Assembly (NCBI GenBank): GCA_027625915.1
Contig: JANTQA010000047.1
Span: 15,066,001-15,130,000, forward strand
Source of the DNA: Anaeramoeba flamelloides
Lineage: Eukaryota; Metamonada; Anaeramoebidae
DNA length: 64,000 bases
Reading direction: 5' to 3'
Shown here: positions 37,106 through 47,665 of the stretch, piece by piece
How positions within the stretch are numbered: the stretch's first letter is position 1
How the letters are laid out: every line of letters starts with the position of its first letter
Notes under the pieces: model-generated
Databases searched by the model: none
Told to the model about the DNA's origin: nothing
The model's input: only the letters and a program-made list of their open reading frames with translations
Position numbers and translations under genes: made by a program

Positions 37106-39500
37106 ATGAGTAATCAGTCTTCCCAACAAAACAAAATCAAGAAAGAGAAATTGGATATTGATTTTAAAAAACTTTGTCTGTCCACTTCTCTAACCGCCGA
37201 GAAATTGTTACAAGGAATTCAAAATGGGGGCGATCTTAATTCACAAAATATCTATCATTCCAATTTTACTGCTCTTCACTTCCTTTGCAAAAAGAAAATG
37301 TAACTCCAGAATTATTAACAATACTATTAGATCATGGTGCAGATGTCAATATTTTATCAAATTCCAAATCTACTGCACTTCATCTTCTTTGCAAGAATCC
37401 AAATGTAACACCAGAATTATTACAAGCTCTTTTAGGCCATAATTTCAAAAAGATCAACAGTCGTTTGTATGGAAAGGACGGGGAGGCACCAATTCATGTA
37501 CTTTGTTCTAACGCGAATGTTACACCAGAAACACTAAATGTCTTAATAAATCATGGGGCAGATGTAAACATGACCACCTATGATAGTTATACCCCTCTTC
37601 ATTTACTTTGCATTTGCTGAAATTCCCCTCTTGAATTAATAAAAGTGTTAGTCTCAAATGGAGCTGACGTTAATTGCAAAAGTTCTCATTATCTAGACAA
37701 TGAGATTGCTCTTCATAAAATCTGCAAAAAAGCCAATGTTACCCCCAAAATATTACAATTCCTGATTGATAGTGGATCGGATATCAATTCAATTGCGAAG
37801 GACAACTACACACCACTTCATTACCTTTGTGAAAACTATAAAGTGAACTGCGAAATGTTAGCAATAATGATTAAAAATGGAGCAAATGTAAATTCTGAAA
37901 ATATTATTTTGAATTGTACAACACCACTAGAATGTCTTTGTTTCAACCAGGGGGTCAGTAAAGAAGTACTAGAAACATTAATTAAAGGTGGGGTGAAAAT
38001 CAAAGCTGAAAATGATCGGAAAGTTTATCCTATTTTTAATATTTGCTCAAACTTCAACTTAAATCCTGAAATGTTAGAAATGTTACTAGAAATTGGGTGT
38101 GTTGTTGATTCTGGTCCTGAAAGGGGGCGAAATGGTGATAGCGCCATATTAGCTTTGTGCAGAAATAAAAACTGCACTGTTAAATGCTTAAAATTGTTAA
38201 TAAAAAATGGTGCAGATGTAAATAACAATCCTTCAAGAATAAGGAATAAACCCATTTATTCACTTCAGGCAGAGAATCAAGAAACTCCCGAGTTATTATC
38301 AATCTTAATTGAGAATGGGGCTAGCATAAATTTAAAAGACACATCTGGAAATAGTCTTGTTTATTATATATGTGAAAAATTAAATATAAGTGCCAAGTCC
38401 TTGAAAATTTTAGAAGAAAATGGAATGAATTTTACTTGTAAGAACGACAAAATGGAAACTGCTCTTCATGTTATTTGCAAGAATAAAAATATATCACCAG
38501 AAATAATCAAAATGTTAATTGAAAAGGGGGTTGATCCAAATAGTAAAGATCGCATATGGCTATTTGTTATTTGGTTAACTACATTTCAGTGAAAAGAGAT
38601 TGCTGCAAGTGTGCCTACCATTTAGTCAAACTCGGTGCCAATACACATTTTAAATTTCAAATATCCAAAACTGATGTTGTGGGAACCTTTAGTGATCATG
38701 GGTATGCAACAACCACAGCCAAGTATAGCTCAGTTGCTGAATTAATTATAAACAAAACCATCAAAGCGGAGATTCTACGGCAAATCTTACAAGGTGACTA
38801 TCAGCATGCCTTAAATACAGATTTTAAGAACTATTTGGAAAGGCAAGAATTTACAGATTCCACAATTTTGGGTGAAAAGGAATTCAAAATTCATAAATCA
38901 ATTGTTCAGCTGAGAACAGGTAAATCAATAAAACAGATCAAACAAATAATAGAACAAAACAAGAAAACTTCTGAAGTGGAATTTTCAACCGAAAAAATAA
39001 AAGCATTCTTTGAATGGATCTATTTTGATAAAAAGCCAGATAATTTTGAAAATGATATTAAAAATCAAAATGAAAATTCAGAAATGTCATCACAAGTTGT
39101 CAATATTTTCCAAGAGTTACAATTAAATAAGCAAGTTGTTTTTAAAAAGTCTTTGAAACAATCGCTTTTAGAACTATATGAGGATGATGAAACTAAGGAT
39201 TACAAAATTATTGTTAATAATAGACCAATAGGGGTCCACAGAATGGTATTGCAAGCTAGAAGTGGATTGTTTAGAGGCATTTTCTTAGGTACAAACGAGG
39301 GAAAAAATGGTCAAGTGAACGATTATTCTGGTATTTCTTATCAATCAATGAAAATTTTGATAAAATATTTATACTCTGGAGAGATCAATTTTAACATATT
39401 AACCCAAGAGATTAAAGAAAATCTTGAGTATTCAATAGATTATTTCCAATTAGAGGAAATGTCAGCTTTGCAATTAAAATATGAATTAATGTTTAACTAA
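37106..39500 (+). CDS. Ankyrin-repeat protein with two C-terminal BTB domains; frame interrupted
   Basis: About 13 ankyrin-type repeats of 33-38 residues (TALHLLCKN.NVTPELLQALL..GADVN style) run from about 37200 to 38680. Two BTB/POZ-like domains follow: one around FTDSTILGEKEFKIHKSIV (about 38840-39040) and one around DYKIIVNNRPIGVHRMVLQ (about 39200-39400, then LIKYLYSGEINF). BTB proteins usually dimerise and act as cullin-3 adaptors, with ankyrins binding substrate; whether that holds here is inference. The start ATG is at 37106. The frame changes near 37300 (A-run) and near 38550, and an in-frame TGA occurs at 37618-37620 inside repeat 4. In each case repeat periodicity resumes at once. 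It is either a recent pseudogene or a working gene with assembly errors. Confidence 0.85.
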
Positions 39501-39708
39501 AGTATTTAATATATTCTGAAAGATAAATTCCTTTTTAATTTTCTTCTTTTTTTTTATTTTTTTCTTTTTTCTTTTATTTTTCTGATTTATTCTGTATTAT
39601 GAGGGACTACACATATATAAAACAATAAATTCATTAATTCTAAAAATAGTAAAATACTCCCCAATAATACTAACCAGCTTATTATATATATATATATATA
39701 TATATATA

Positions 39709-39933
39709 AGTAAAATTTCAAAACTAGGGGCAAACTTTATTAATATTTTTTTTTTCTTTTTTGATTTGTCTTTTAAAAAATAAAATGATTACACTTAATT
39801 TTTATTTATTAATCAATATTGATTATTATATATAAATACTTTAGTAAAATACATTAATATTCCACAAAAAAAAAAAATAATTATACAAATTTTCTTATAA
39901 TGAAAAATATACCCCTATTTTTGAAATGTAGCT
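39709..39933 (-). mobile_element. Inverted-repeat MITE, family C, copy 1
   Basis: A 225-bp element flanked by TA (39707-39708 and 39934-39935). Its ends read AGTAAAATTTCAAAACTAGG and the complement of AGCTACATTTCAAAAATAGG. It is the reverse complement of 62814-63034. It inserted next to a TA microsatellite, consistent with TA target choice. Confidence 0.75.
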
Positions 39934-40649
39934 TAGAAAATTAAAACTCTTTTTTAAATAAAAAGGGCAGAGAAAATTTCAAGAATTATTCAAAATTGTT
40001 TCAAGTTAATTGTACTATCATTCTAAAATTTATGTGCCTCTTTAAAACATTAAAAAAAAAACACTCAAAAGGGATATTTAAAACTCATTAAAACGATAAA
40101 AATTAAAATTAGATATTGTAAAAATTGATTTTGTCCTTTTATTTGAAATGAGAAATTTTCTTTTGGAAATTGTAAAGAAAAAAAAATTATAAAATCATTA
40201 AAAATAGTTGAACAAGGTGAATTCGGAAAAATTTCTTTACATTTTATTGATAATTCTTTACACGTCAAACTTTTGTTCTTTAAAGTCTCATTTTCGATAT
40301 AAAGACACAGTCCATCTGGGTATTTTGTTGGAATGTTTTTTCTTTATTTCTCTTTTCTTTGTTTTATGCATCAATCCAATGAATGTCTTTCTTAATTCCA
40401 ATATCTAGCTCATTCGAAATCAAACTCAAATTGTTTCCGTTTTTATATTGACACATTATTTCCAAATTTATTTCTTCTAATCTTGTTTTTTTTCATAATA
40501 CAACTGTTCAATATCCAAAAACTACAAATAAAAAAACAAAAAATGAATAATTAATATGAGAATCACCAATAAGTAATTATCTTATTAAAAATTAAATTAA
40601 ATTGTCTTGATTATTTGAGAATTGTGCCCTTTTGTATGAAAAAGAGTTT

Positions 40650-41170
40650 AGATTTCAAAAATTTTGACTCATTTTATATTGTTAATGGAAGTTGTTCAAA
40701 GGGTTTAATCCAAAAATTTGAAAATATTTTTTCTAAATTTTTGGATTTATATTATTTTTTCTAATGTCTTCTTGATTTTTCAATTTTTTTTTTTTTTTCT
40801 TTTGTTTTTCTTTTGTTTGATACGTTTCTGTGCAAAAGATCATTTGTAAAATAAAAAATTATCTTCGAAAATACCAATAATGACTAAGAAAGTTTCAGAT
40901 ATGTAGTGTCTTTTAAAATGAATTTAATTCTGAGTAAATAATATTGTGGTTAACTTTTTTCGAGTTAAAAGTTCAGTAATATAAAAAATCCGTAATACTC
41001 ATTTCAAAAATTATGAATCAAATTTTTTTTAGTTTTTGGTTTTATTTATTTGAATTTATAAAATATCGGTTTTCTATTCGGTAGGGATGATTTAAAAGTG
41101 AAATAGAAATCAGATTTAATAATTTGTTGTTCTTGAAAACTTTAAGATATATTTATTTATTGATTTATTT
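40650..41170 (+). repeat. Dispersed repeat, family E, copy 2
   Basis: Direct relative of 10585-11215. The following 130 bp (41175-41300) resemble the sequence that precedes family B copy 2 (26250-26365), which suggests that E and B may once have been parts of a longer element. Confidence 0.6.
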
Positions 41171-42019
41171 ATTGTGAGAAAGTAGTAATCAAAGAAAAGT
41201 TACTAAATAAAAAAGAGAAGAAAAAAAATAATTAAATAATTAAAGTAAAAAAATATTATATCATTTACATGTCCAAATTAAAAATTACCCACATCCTGGA
41301 ACAGTAGGAGTAAAAACCCGATAAACTAAAAGATAGGTATATATATATATATATATGTTTATGAATATAATTTATTAAATCAGGTAATTCTTGATTTTTG
41401 AAATGGTGTTGATCTTAGAATATTTTCTTCAAAAAGTACAAATATTAAAGAAAAATTATTTATAAAAAAGAAAAAATGGATTTTAAAAATATATTTGGAA
41501 TGTTAAAAAACTCAAAAAAAAAAAAAAAAGATATTTAAACAACTTGTAATTTTTATCATTTTTCTATCTTTAAAATATTATTATTATTATTATTATTATT
41601 ATCAAATAAGTGTACATTGCACTCTAAAAAAGCTTTAACTTGTTCCCACCTCCCTGTTAATTTAAGTGAAAAAGCATATATTTCACGATTGTAAATTAAT
41701 GAAAATAGTTTCAGACTGTTTTGATTTGAAATTAGTTCATTACGATTTATTTTTTATAATTTATTATGAAATATTAATCTATCTTTTTCATAGAAAGGAA
41801 ACTTCAATAATAAAATTATCAATATTTTCTATAATTTCCTTTTGTTCATATTTTGAAAAAAAAGAACAAAATTTATTTGAATTTTTATCGATTACATAGT
41901 AATATCTATTTAAGCAATTTGTAAACGATCGGAATTTTAGAATTGTTGAATTGATGGATAACTTAAATATTTTTGAGTTATAAATATTTTTTTTTGGTTT
42001 TTTATTATTGTAAAATAAT

Positions 42020-42430
42020 TTTGTGGGGTGTCGTCAAGTGTCGTAGAGTGCCTAGGTTTGCTTGGGGTTTTCTGTTTTGTTCTGTAAAGTGTTCTAGGTT
42101 TTTTTTAATTTTTGAAATGAACAGAAAATATTAATAAATTTTCTGTTTAATTCAATAAGTAAAAAAAACCAAGAACACTTCACAAATAAAATAGAAAACA
42201 TAAGAAAACTCAACAAAAATCTATCGATTTTACAAATAAACAGAAAACTCAAGAAAACCTAACACTAATTTTTTTTTAATTTAAGAAATGAATAGAAAAT
42301 TTAAGAAATTTTCTTTTTATTTCGAAAATTACAAAAAAGCTAACAGCAATTTTCGGAAATTCAAAAGAATTGAATAAAATCTGAGATTTTCCTCAATTCT
42401 TTAAAATTTTGGAAAACCTAACGACACTTC
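42020..42430. repeat. Compound hairpin array, family B, copy 3
   Basis: It begins with a GTGTCGTAGAGTGCCTAGG linker near 42035-42055, then hairpins with AATAAATTTTCTGTT and AAGAAATTTTCTTTT-type cores, ending with AAAACCTAACGACACTTCC. Confidence 0.75.
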
Positions 42431-44069
42431 CAACTTTTGGAATTCAGCAACTCGTTAAATGTGTACTTATATATTTCTTTTTTCAGTTCTTTTTAATCTT
42501 TTGTTTTTCAGTCGATTTTATTATTTATTCTTTGATTAAATTTTTTTAATTTTTCTAAATAAGGAAGATATATATTTTCGAATTTATTTTTTAATTAAAA
42601 TTTCTTTTTATTTATCCAAATTGTCATATTTTGAGTTAAAATGCAAATTTTTAGTTCACATTCCAAAATATTTTTTGAGTTTAGAAGTTGTAGTAAAACA
42701 AAAGATCTTTTCAACATCATTTAGAAATGATATTTCTGATATTTAAATTATAAATGAGAAAAAAATTTCACTTCCTTTTACATATTTTTATTTTATAAAT
42801 TGAGTTCTCAAAGAAGTAGGTGGTTTCAATTTTTTAACCCATTTGATTTGTTTAGTCATATTTTTCTTTTATAAATCGGATTCTCAAAGGAGAGTAAGAG
42901 TTTGTGGTTCTACTTGAAAAAGGAAATTGAAAATGAGATGAAAATTTTTCCCATTTTTAATTCAAATACCAGTATTAGACAATAAATTAAACTTCTGAAG
43001 TTAACTCTAATTCAAAATTTTTACTCTATTAATTTGATTGTTGTTGTAATAATTAATAGACCTTTTGGAAATTGAACTAAAAATTTTCAGTTATTAATTG
43101 GAAAATAGGAGTAATATGGATTCGACCGTTTTTTTCCTGAATCATGAAAAATATAAAATTCATCTTGTTGGTCAACCTATTCCTGGTTTTGAATATTTAC
43201 CAAACCTGAATTGTTATTAGATTGCCAATCGAATAAAAAAATATAGTAAAAGTTACCTTGCAACTCTTAAATTATTAATTAACATTTTGAAAAAAAATAA
43301 AAAAACTTTTCAATAACATACTGAGAAAATTTTCATTCACTTTTCAAATTTTCAATCAACATTTCCTTTAGATAATTCCGATGACTCTTGAAGTTTTTTA
43401 GAAATTTTTAATGGCTTAGAAGAAAATATTAGAAGAAAAAAAGATAATAAATTTCGAAAGTAAAAAAAAAAAGGTTATTGGCAATTTTTTCTTAGTTTTT
43501 CTAAAGAAATAAAGTTCTTTTTACATTTTCCATTTAGGTACAAATTATTTTCGTGTTTATGAGATCAGAAAAAGTTCTTGGGTTTAACACAGTTAACTGA
43601 AATTTTCAATTTACAGGATTAGAACCAAAGATCAAAAATCATATTACCTTTGTTACATAAATTACAGAAAAACAAAACAAAACTTTCACATCAAGCATAG
43701 GACTCTATTTGCCCAAACTGTTTCATCACATCATATTAAATTGGTAGAATTAACAATTTTTGATTTTTTCGAATTTGTTCATTTCTCATCGTAAGATTAT
43801 TCGTTTTTTAAAACTAAAAAAAAAGAATTAAAATAGAATTTATTTTTTTTTAAAGATCAAAGTTCTCGAAGAACATTTGGTAATTAATATCATCTAACAA
43901 CTGTGGGTTTGTATTTTTTCGAAAATAGATTCATTTTTAAAACTGAATACCTCTAAAGTTGGTAAAACTTTCATAAATTTAGTGTAGTTACTCTTGTAAA
44001 AATAACGTGTGTCATTTCAAAAAAATAATGTTGAAAAATTTATCTAGTGTTTAACGAATAAAACACGGT

Positions 44070-44200
44070 TAAATTTTGGAAAAAATTGTTTCTTTGTTAG
44101 ATCAATTGGAAGGTTTAGAATCTGATGCACCATCTTTCCCACAAACTCGTTTTAAAGATCAAAGTTTTCTAGCTTTTCTCATTTACAAATTCAAAAAAAA
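44070..44200 (+). pseudogene. Fragment resembling the PP2A activator PTPA
   Basis: One frame reads LEKIVSLLDQLEGLESDAP and then PQTRFKDQSFLAF. This resembles the PTPA/PTPA-like block that reads roughly IEKLVALLNTLD...DETPP followed by P.RFGNKAYRTWY. An in-frame stop lies just upstream, there is no acceptor AG nearby, and downstream the frame dissolves into Phe-rich sequence without a usable donor. It is therefore at best an orphan piece of a gene. The resemblance is short and from memory. Confidence 0.3.
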
Positions 44201-44633
44201 TCTTTTGAAATTTAATTTTGTGATGAACCAATACTCTTTTGTTCTTCGTTTTTCTTTTGAATTGAGTCATTTCTTTCCCCTTTTCAACTGTTTAAAAACC
44301 AAAATTTTTGTTTCAAAAGATCTGTTGAATTCGGAATAAATTTGGGTGAATGTAGAACGAATAGTTTCTTTTTTTGGGGTTTAAACACCTAAAATTTTTG
44401 TTTTTTTCATTTTAGTATAAAAACTTGAAATAAAAAATCAGATCTCCATTTTTTTACTTTTTTACTTTCACTTTTAAAAATTTTCATTTTTTTCTTTTTA
44501 TTAACAGTATTTTTTTTCCAAAACAAAAAAACAAAATAACAAAACAACGCCAAAAATGATAAACAATAAAAAAGAAAAAACAAATAATTGAGAAAAATTT
44601 TTTTTTTTATTTATTTTCTATTAAAAAAAGAAG

Positions 44634-46564
44634 ATGTCACAAAATACCATCGAAATAGAGTTTGAAAACACAAATGACGAAGAAATAGCTAGACACCAAT
44701 TTATAGAGTTTAGTTCCAGTTCAGATACTGACACAGAGAAGGAGCAACTAGCCAATGGAATTTGTTCACAAAACGAAGGCTTAAATATTACACAAGGGGA
44801 ACTGAATAATGTGTCTGAAGAAGCAAATAATTTGAACCAACAAGATCTGAATATGAATGAACAAGCAATAAATCCACCCCAAGTCGATCAGGGTTACATA
44901 ATTGAAGAAGATCGAAATATCCCCCAAGACGATCAGAATGGTGTATCAGAAGAAGCAATAAACCTTAGCCAAGATGATCAGAACATTACGAATGGCCAAG
45001 TGTTAAGTCAAGATCCACAAAAATATATCTTGGCAGAGGAAGAAATTGTGGAATTACACCAAAAACGCATTGGATCAATTTTTGAACAGGCGACAATTGT
45101 TGGGCAAAGGGAGATCAAACAGAGGAATTTGGTTTTTAGAATATTCAGAGAATACCCGATTTTAATGTTGATATCGGATGATATCGAGATGATTGCGTCT
45201 GCTGTGTGTTTGTGTGAGAGAAAGAATATAAAACCATTCTCGGTTAAATTTATTAGAAGAATTTTTAGAATTAATAGGGGAAAGATTTACCGAGCGAAAA
45301 GGGCTATTAAAGTTGGTCGAAAAGTTGGGTAAAATGGGAGGCCGTGCTTGTTGAATAAAGCAGAAGAGGATTTTATTGTTGAAAGGCTAAAAATATTGTC
45401 CTTGATTGACTGGGCACCAACATTAGATGAAACCGTCGAGATAGCAAACGAAATTATAACTTCTTGGCTGCAAATTGATTTCAAAGTCCAAAGGCAACTG
45501 ATAACTTCAAATATGTGGGTACACGCTTTTGCTAAAAGGAATAAATTAAGAATAACTGTTAGTTCTCCTTTAGAATATCAAAGAATAATTGTAACTGAAG
45601 ATTTGATAAATAGATTTTTACATACGCTTAAAGAATTATATGAAGAAAAGAACTATGTTTCTGACCTGATTTTTAATATGGACTTAAACATCATTACAGT
45701 TAAACAAGAATAATAAGTATTCTGTGATAACTTCCGAAACAAAAAAAAAGCATACAGAACACAAGTACCAAACGGGAAACATCTTAGTGCAGTTGTTACA
45801 ATTTCAGCAAAGGGTAATTGTTTAAAAACTTTACTGATACTTCCTCAAAAAAACACTACCTATAAATGTTTTTGAAGAGAATAATTTAACCAATTATGGA
45901 TTCGCAACTAGTCAGAAAGGTTTTATTAACAAATATATCTTTTATCAATGGGTTAGATATATTTTCATACAGGAAGTGGAAGCCACAAGGACATTTAGTA
46001 AATATCCAAAGGATAAATGGACTCTTTTAGTTCTTGACGGGCACGGTTCAAGAGCTGATTTAAGAGCAATACATTTACTACAACAACATTTTATTGATTG
46101 TGTTGTTATCCCTGGTCATTCCAGTCATATACTCCAACCATTAGATGTCGGGGTTTTCAAATATTTTAAACAAGAATTAAAAAAACAACAAAGACATAAA
46201 AAAATTTTCTATTTGGTTTTAGACCACTGTTTGAATTTGGCAACTTCAACAATGAGAATTGTTGAAGCTTTTAACAAAGCTTGTATTTATCCTTTGAATC
46301 TCAATAAAAACTTAAATAATAAACCAATATTTCCCGCCGAAATTAAAGAATTTGCCTTTTCAAATTTAAATAAGGGGAGTCGTTTAAGAATATCGGGGCA
46401 ATTTTTAACAAGTGAAAAATTTATTGAAAAACTCACAAATAAAGAAAAAAGAATCAAAGCTAGTCAAAGAAGAACTTCTCGGAAACATATACCACCCTCT
46501 AAACCCTTTCAAAAATTATTTGCAAACATGCAAGTTCCTTTTAATCATATCCCGATTAGTTCTA
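44634..46564 (+). mobile_element. Decayed pogo/Tigger-type DDE transposase (Tc1/mariner group)
   Basis: Three blocks align with one transposase. 44634-45332 holds an acidic, Gln/Asn-rich N-terminus and a helix-turn-helix-like part ending KVGRKVG. 45348-45713 is the same frame after one in-frame TAA and contains the first Asp block FNMDLN (Asp codon 45681). 45976-46564 holds LLVLDGHGSR (second Asp, codon 46036) and HSSHILQPLDVGVFKYF (third Asp, codon 46144), the hallmark of pogo/CENP-B-type DDE_1 enzymes. The catalytic Asp spacing of the last pair is 36 residues. Between 45714 and 45975 the frame changes more than once, so the gene is inactive. No outer terminal repeat was found on the left. 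The last codons run into a family A MITE. Confidence 0.85.
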
Positions 46565-46763
46565 CAATCAGTTTCACTTTTAAGGCACAAATTTTCAACG
46601 AAATTTAAGGCACAAAAAAATCTCAAATTAGAACATAATTTTTTGGAATTTTGAATTTTCACAAATTATTTTAACTAGAATTTGAATTTTGTGCCTTAAT
46701 TTGAGATTTTTATTGTGCCTTAAATTTCGTTGAAAGTTTGTGCCTTAAAAGTGAATCTGACTG
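46565..46763. mobile_element. Palindromic MITE, family A, copy 4
   Basis: Begins CAATCAGTTTCACTTTTAAG after a TA (46563-46564) and ends ...GTGAATCTGACTG near 46763; the right TA has drifted. It abuts the end of the transposase coding region, supplying the last dozen or so codons of that frame. It could be a separate insertion or a rearranged end of the autonomous element. Confidence 0.8.
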
Positions 46764-46980
46764 AATGTAAAACCCCAAAATTCAATTTTAGAGTAAATAA
46801 AAGATTTCTTCTCTAAAAATTTCTTTACCCATGAGATCTATTGAAAAATCGAAGAGTCTTGTATAAAATAAACAATGAGGAAATTAGAGAATGAGGAATG
46901 TTTTTTGTATTTACAGAAATCTCTTTCTCTAAATTTTTGTTATTTTTTTCCTCATTTTGTCCAAGTCTGATTATGAATTA

Positions 46981-47177
46981 CAGTCAGTTTCACTTTTAAG
47001 GCACAAACTTTCAACGAAATTTAAGGCACAAAAAAATCTCAAATTAAGGCACAAAATTTGGAATTTTTTTTTTTTTACAATTTATTTTACTAGAATTTGA
47101 ATTTTGTACTTTAATTTGAGATTTTTTTGTACCTTAAATTTCGTTGAAAGTTTGTGTCTTAAAAGTGGAACTGACTG
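46981..47177. mobile_element. Palindromic MITE, family A, copy 5
   Basis: A 197-bp palindrome flanked by TA (46979-46980 and 47178-47179) with intact CAGTCAGTTTCACTTTTAAG ends. It is the best-preserved copy, with all three AAGGCACAAA motifs of the left arm present. It lies about 490 bp upstream of the ITFG1-like gene. Confidence 0.85.
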
Positions 47178-47179
47178 TA

Positions 47180-47665
47180 TTGTTGTTGTTTTTTTTGTTT
47201 GCTTTGATTATTGTTTTTTTCTTTTTTTTTTTTTGTTGTTTGTTTGTTGTGGATTTATTGTTGTTTTTGTTTGTTTGTTTGTTTTTTTTTTTTTTTTTTT
47301 TTTTTTTTGGAAAGGGTTACACTTGGTTTTTTTAATCAATACACACAAATCTTCAGTTAAACAGTAAACTCAACAACGAAATGAAATGGTTTTGTTTTTC
47401 AGTTACTGTTTACAGATCTTGGATTTAGAATTTTGAAAAAAAGAAATTAAAAAGATTGTGAATTGAAGGGATGGTAAAAAATGGTTAAAACTTTCTTTTG
47501 TTTTTTTTTTTTGTTTTTTTGGTTATATTAAAAAAATGCAATGTTTAAAGGTGAGATATGAAGTACCAGATTTTGTTTTACTTTTTGAGTTTGAGATTTC
47601 TCTAATTATATTTTTTAGAGTTTTTTTTTTTTCACAAAAAGAGAGAATTCTTTGTTTTTCTCTAA
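47180..47665. other. T-rich leader upstream of the ITFG1-like gene
   Basis: Long T and TTTG runs (28 T near 47283-47310). A small ATG frame at 47481 encodes MVKTFFCFFFFVFLVILKK, which has the look of a signal peptide. It could be the missing N-terminus of the next gene, but no in-phase junction could be found. Confidence 0.35.

Larger units (their letters stand above)
39501..44069. other. Repeat-rich intergenic region
   Basis: No gene was supported. It holds a TA microsatellite (about 39682-39708), a family C MITE (39709-39933), family E copy 2 (40650-41170), an ATT repeat (about 41577-41602) and a family B array (42020-42430). A 34-codon ATG frame at 43117-43221 and a block at 43712-43790 look mildly protein-like but could not be joined into a gene. 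Confidence 0.5.

Noticed and set aside
37612-37622. TGA as a possible sense codon in the ankyrin gene
   Set aside because: One case only. RAD1 ends in TAG, the other genes use TAA, and the same ankyrin gene has further breaks, so a code change is not supported.
43117-43221. A 34-codon ATG frame (MDSTVFFLNHEKYKIHL...) with coding-like composition
   Set aside because: It ends in a stop without a GTA donor and could not be joined to any neighbour; too short to call.
43712-43790. Possible exon between CATAG and GTAAGA
   Set aside because: No partner exon in phase was found and the residues match no family I recognise.
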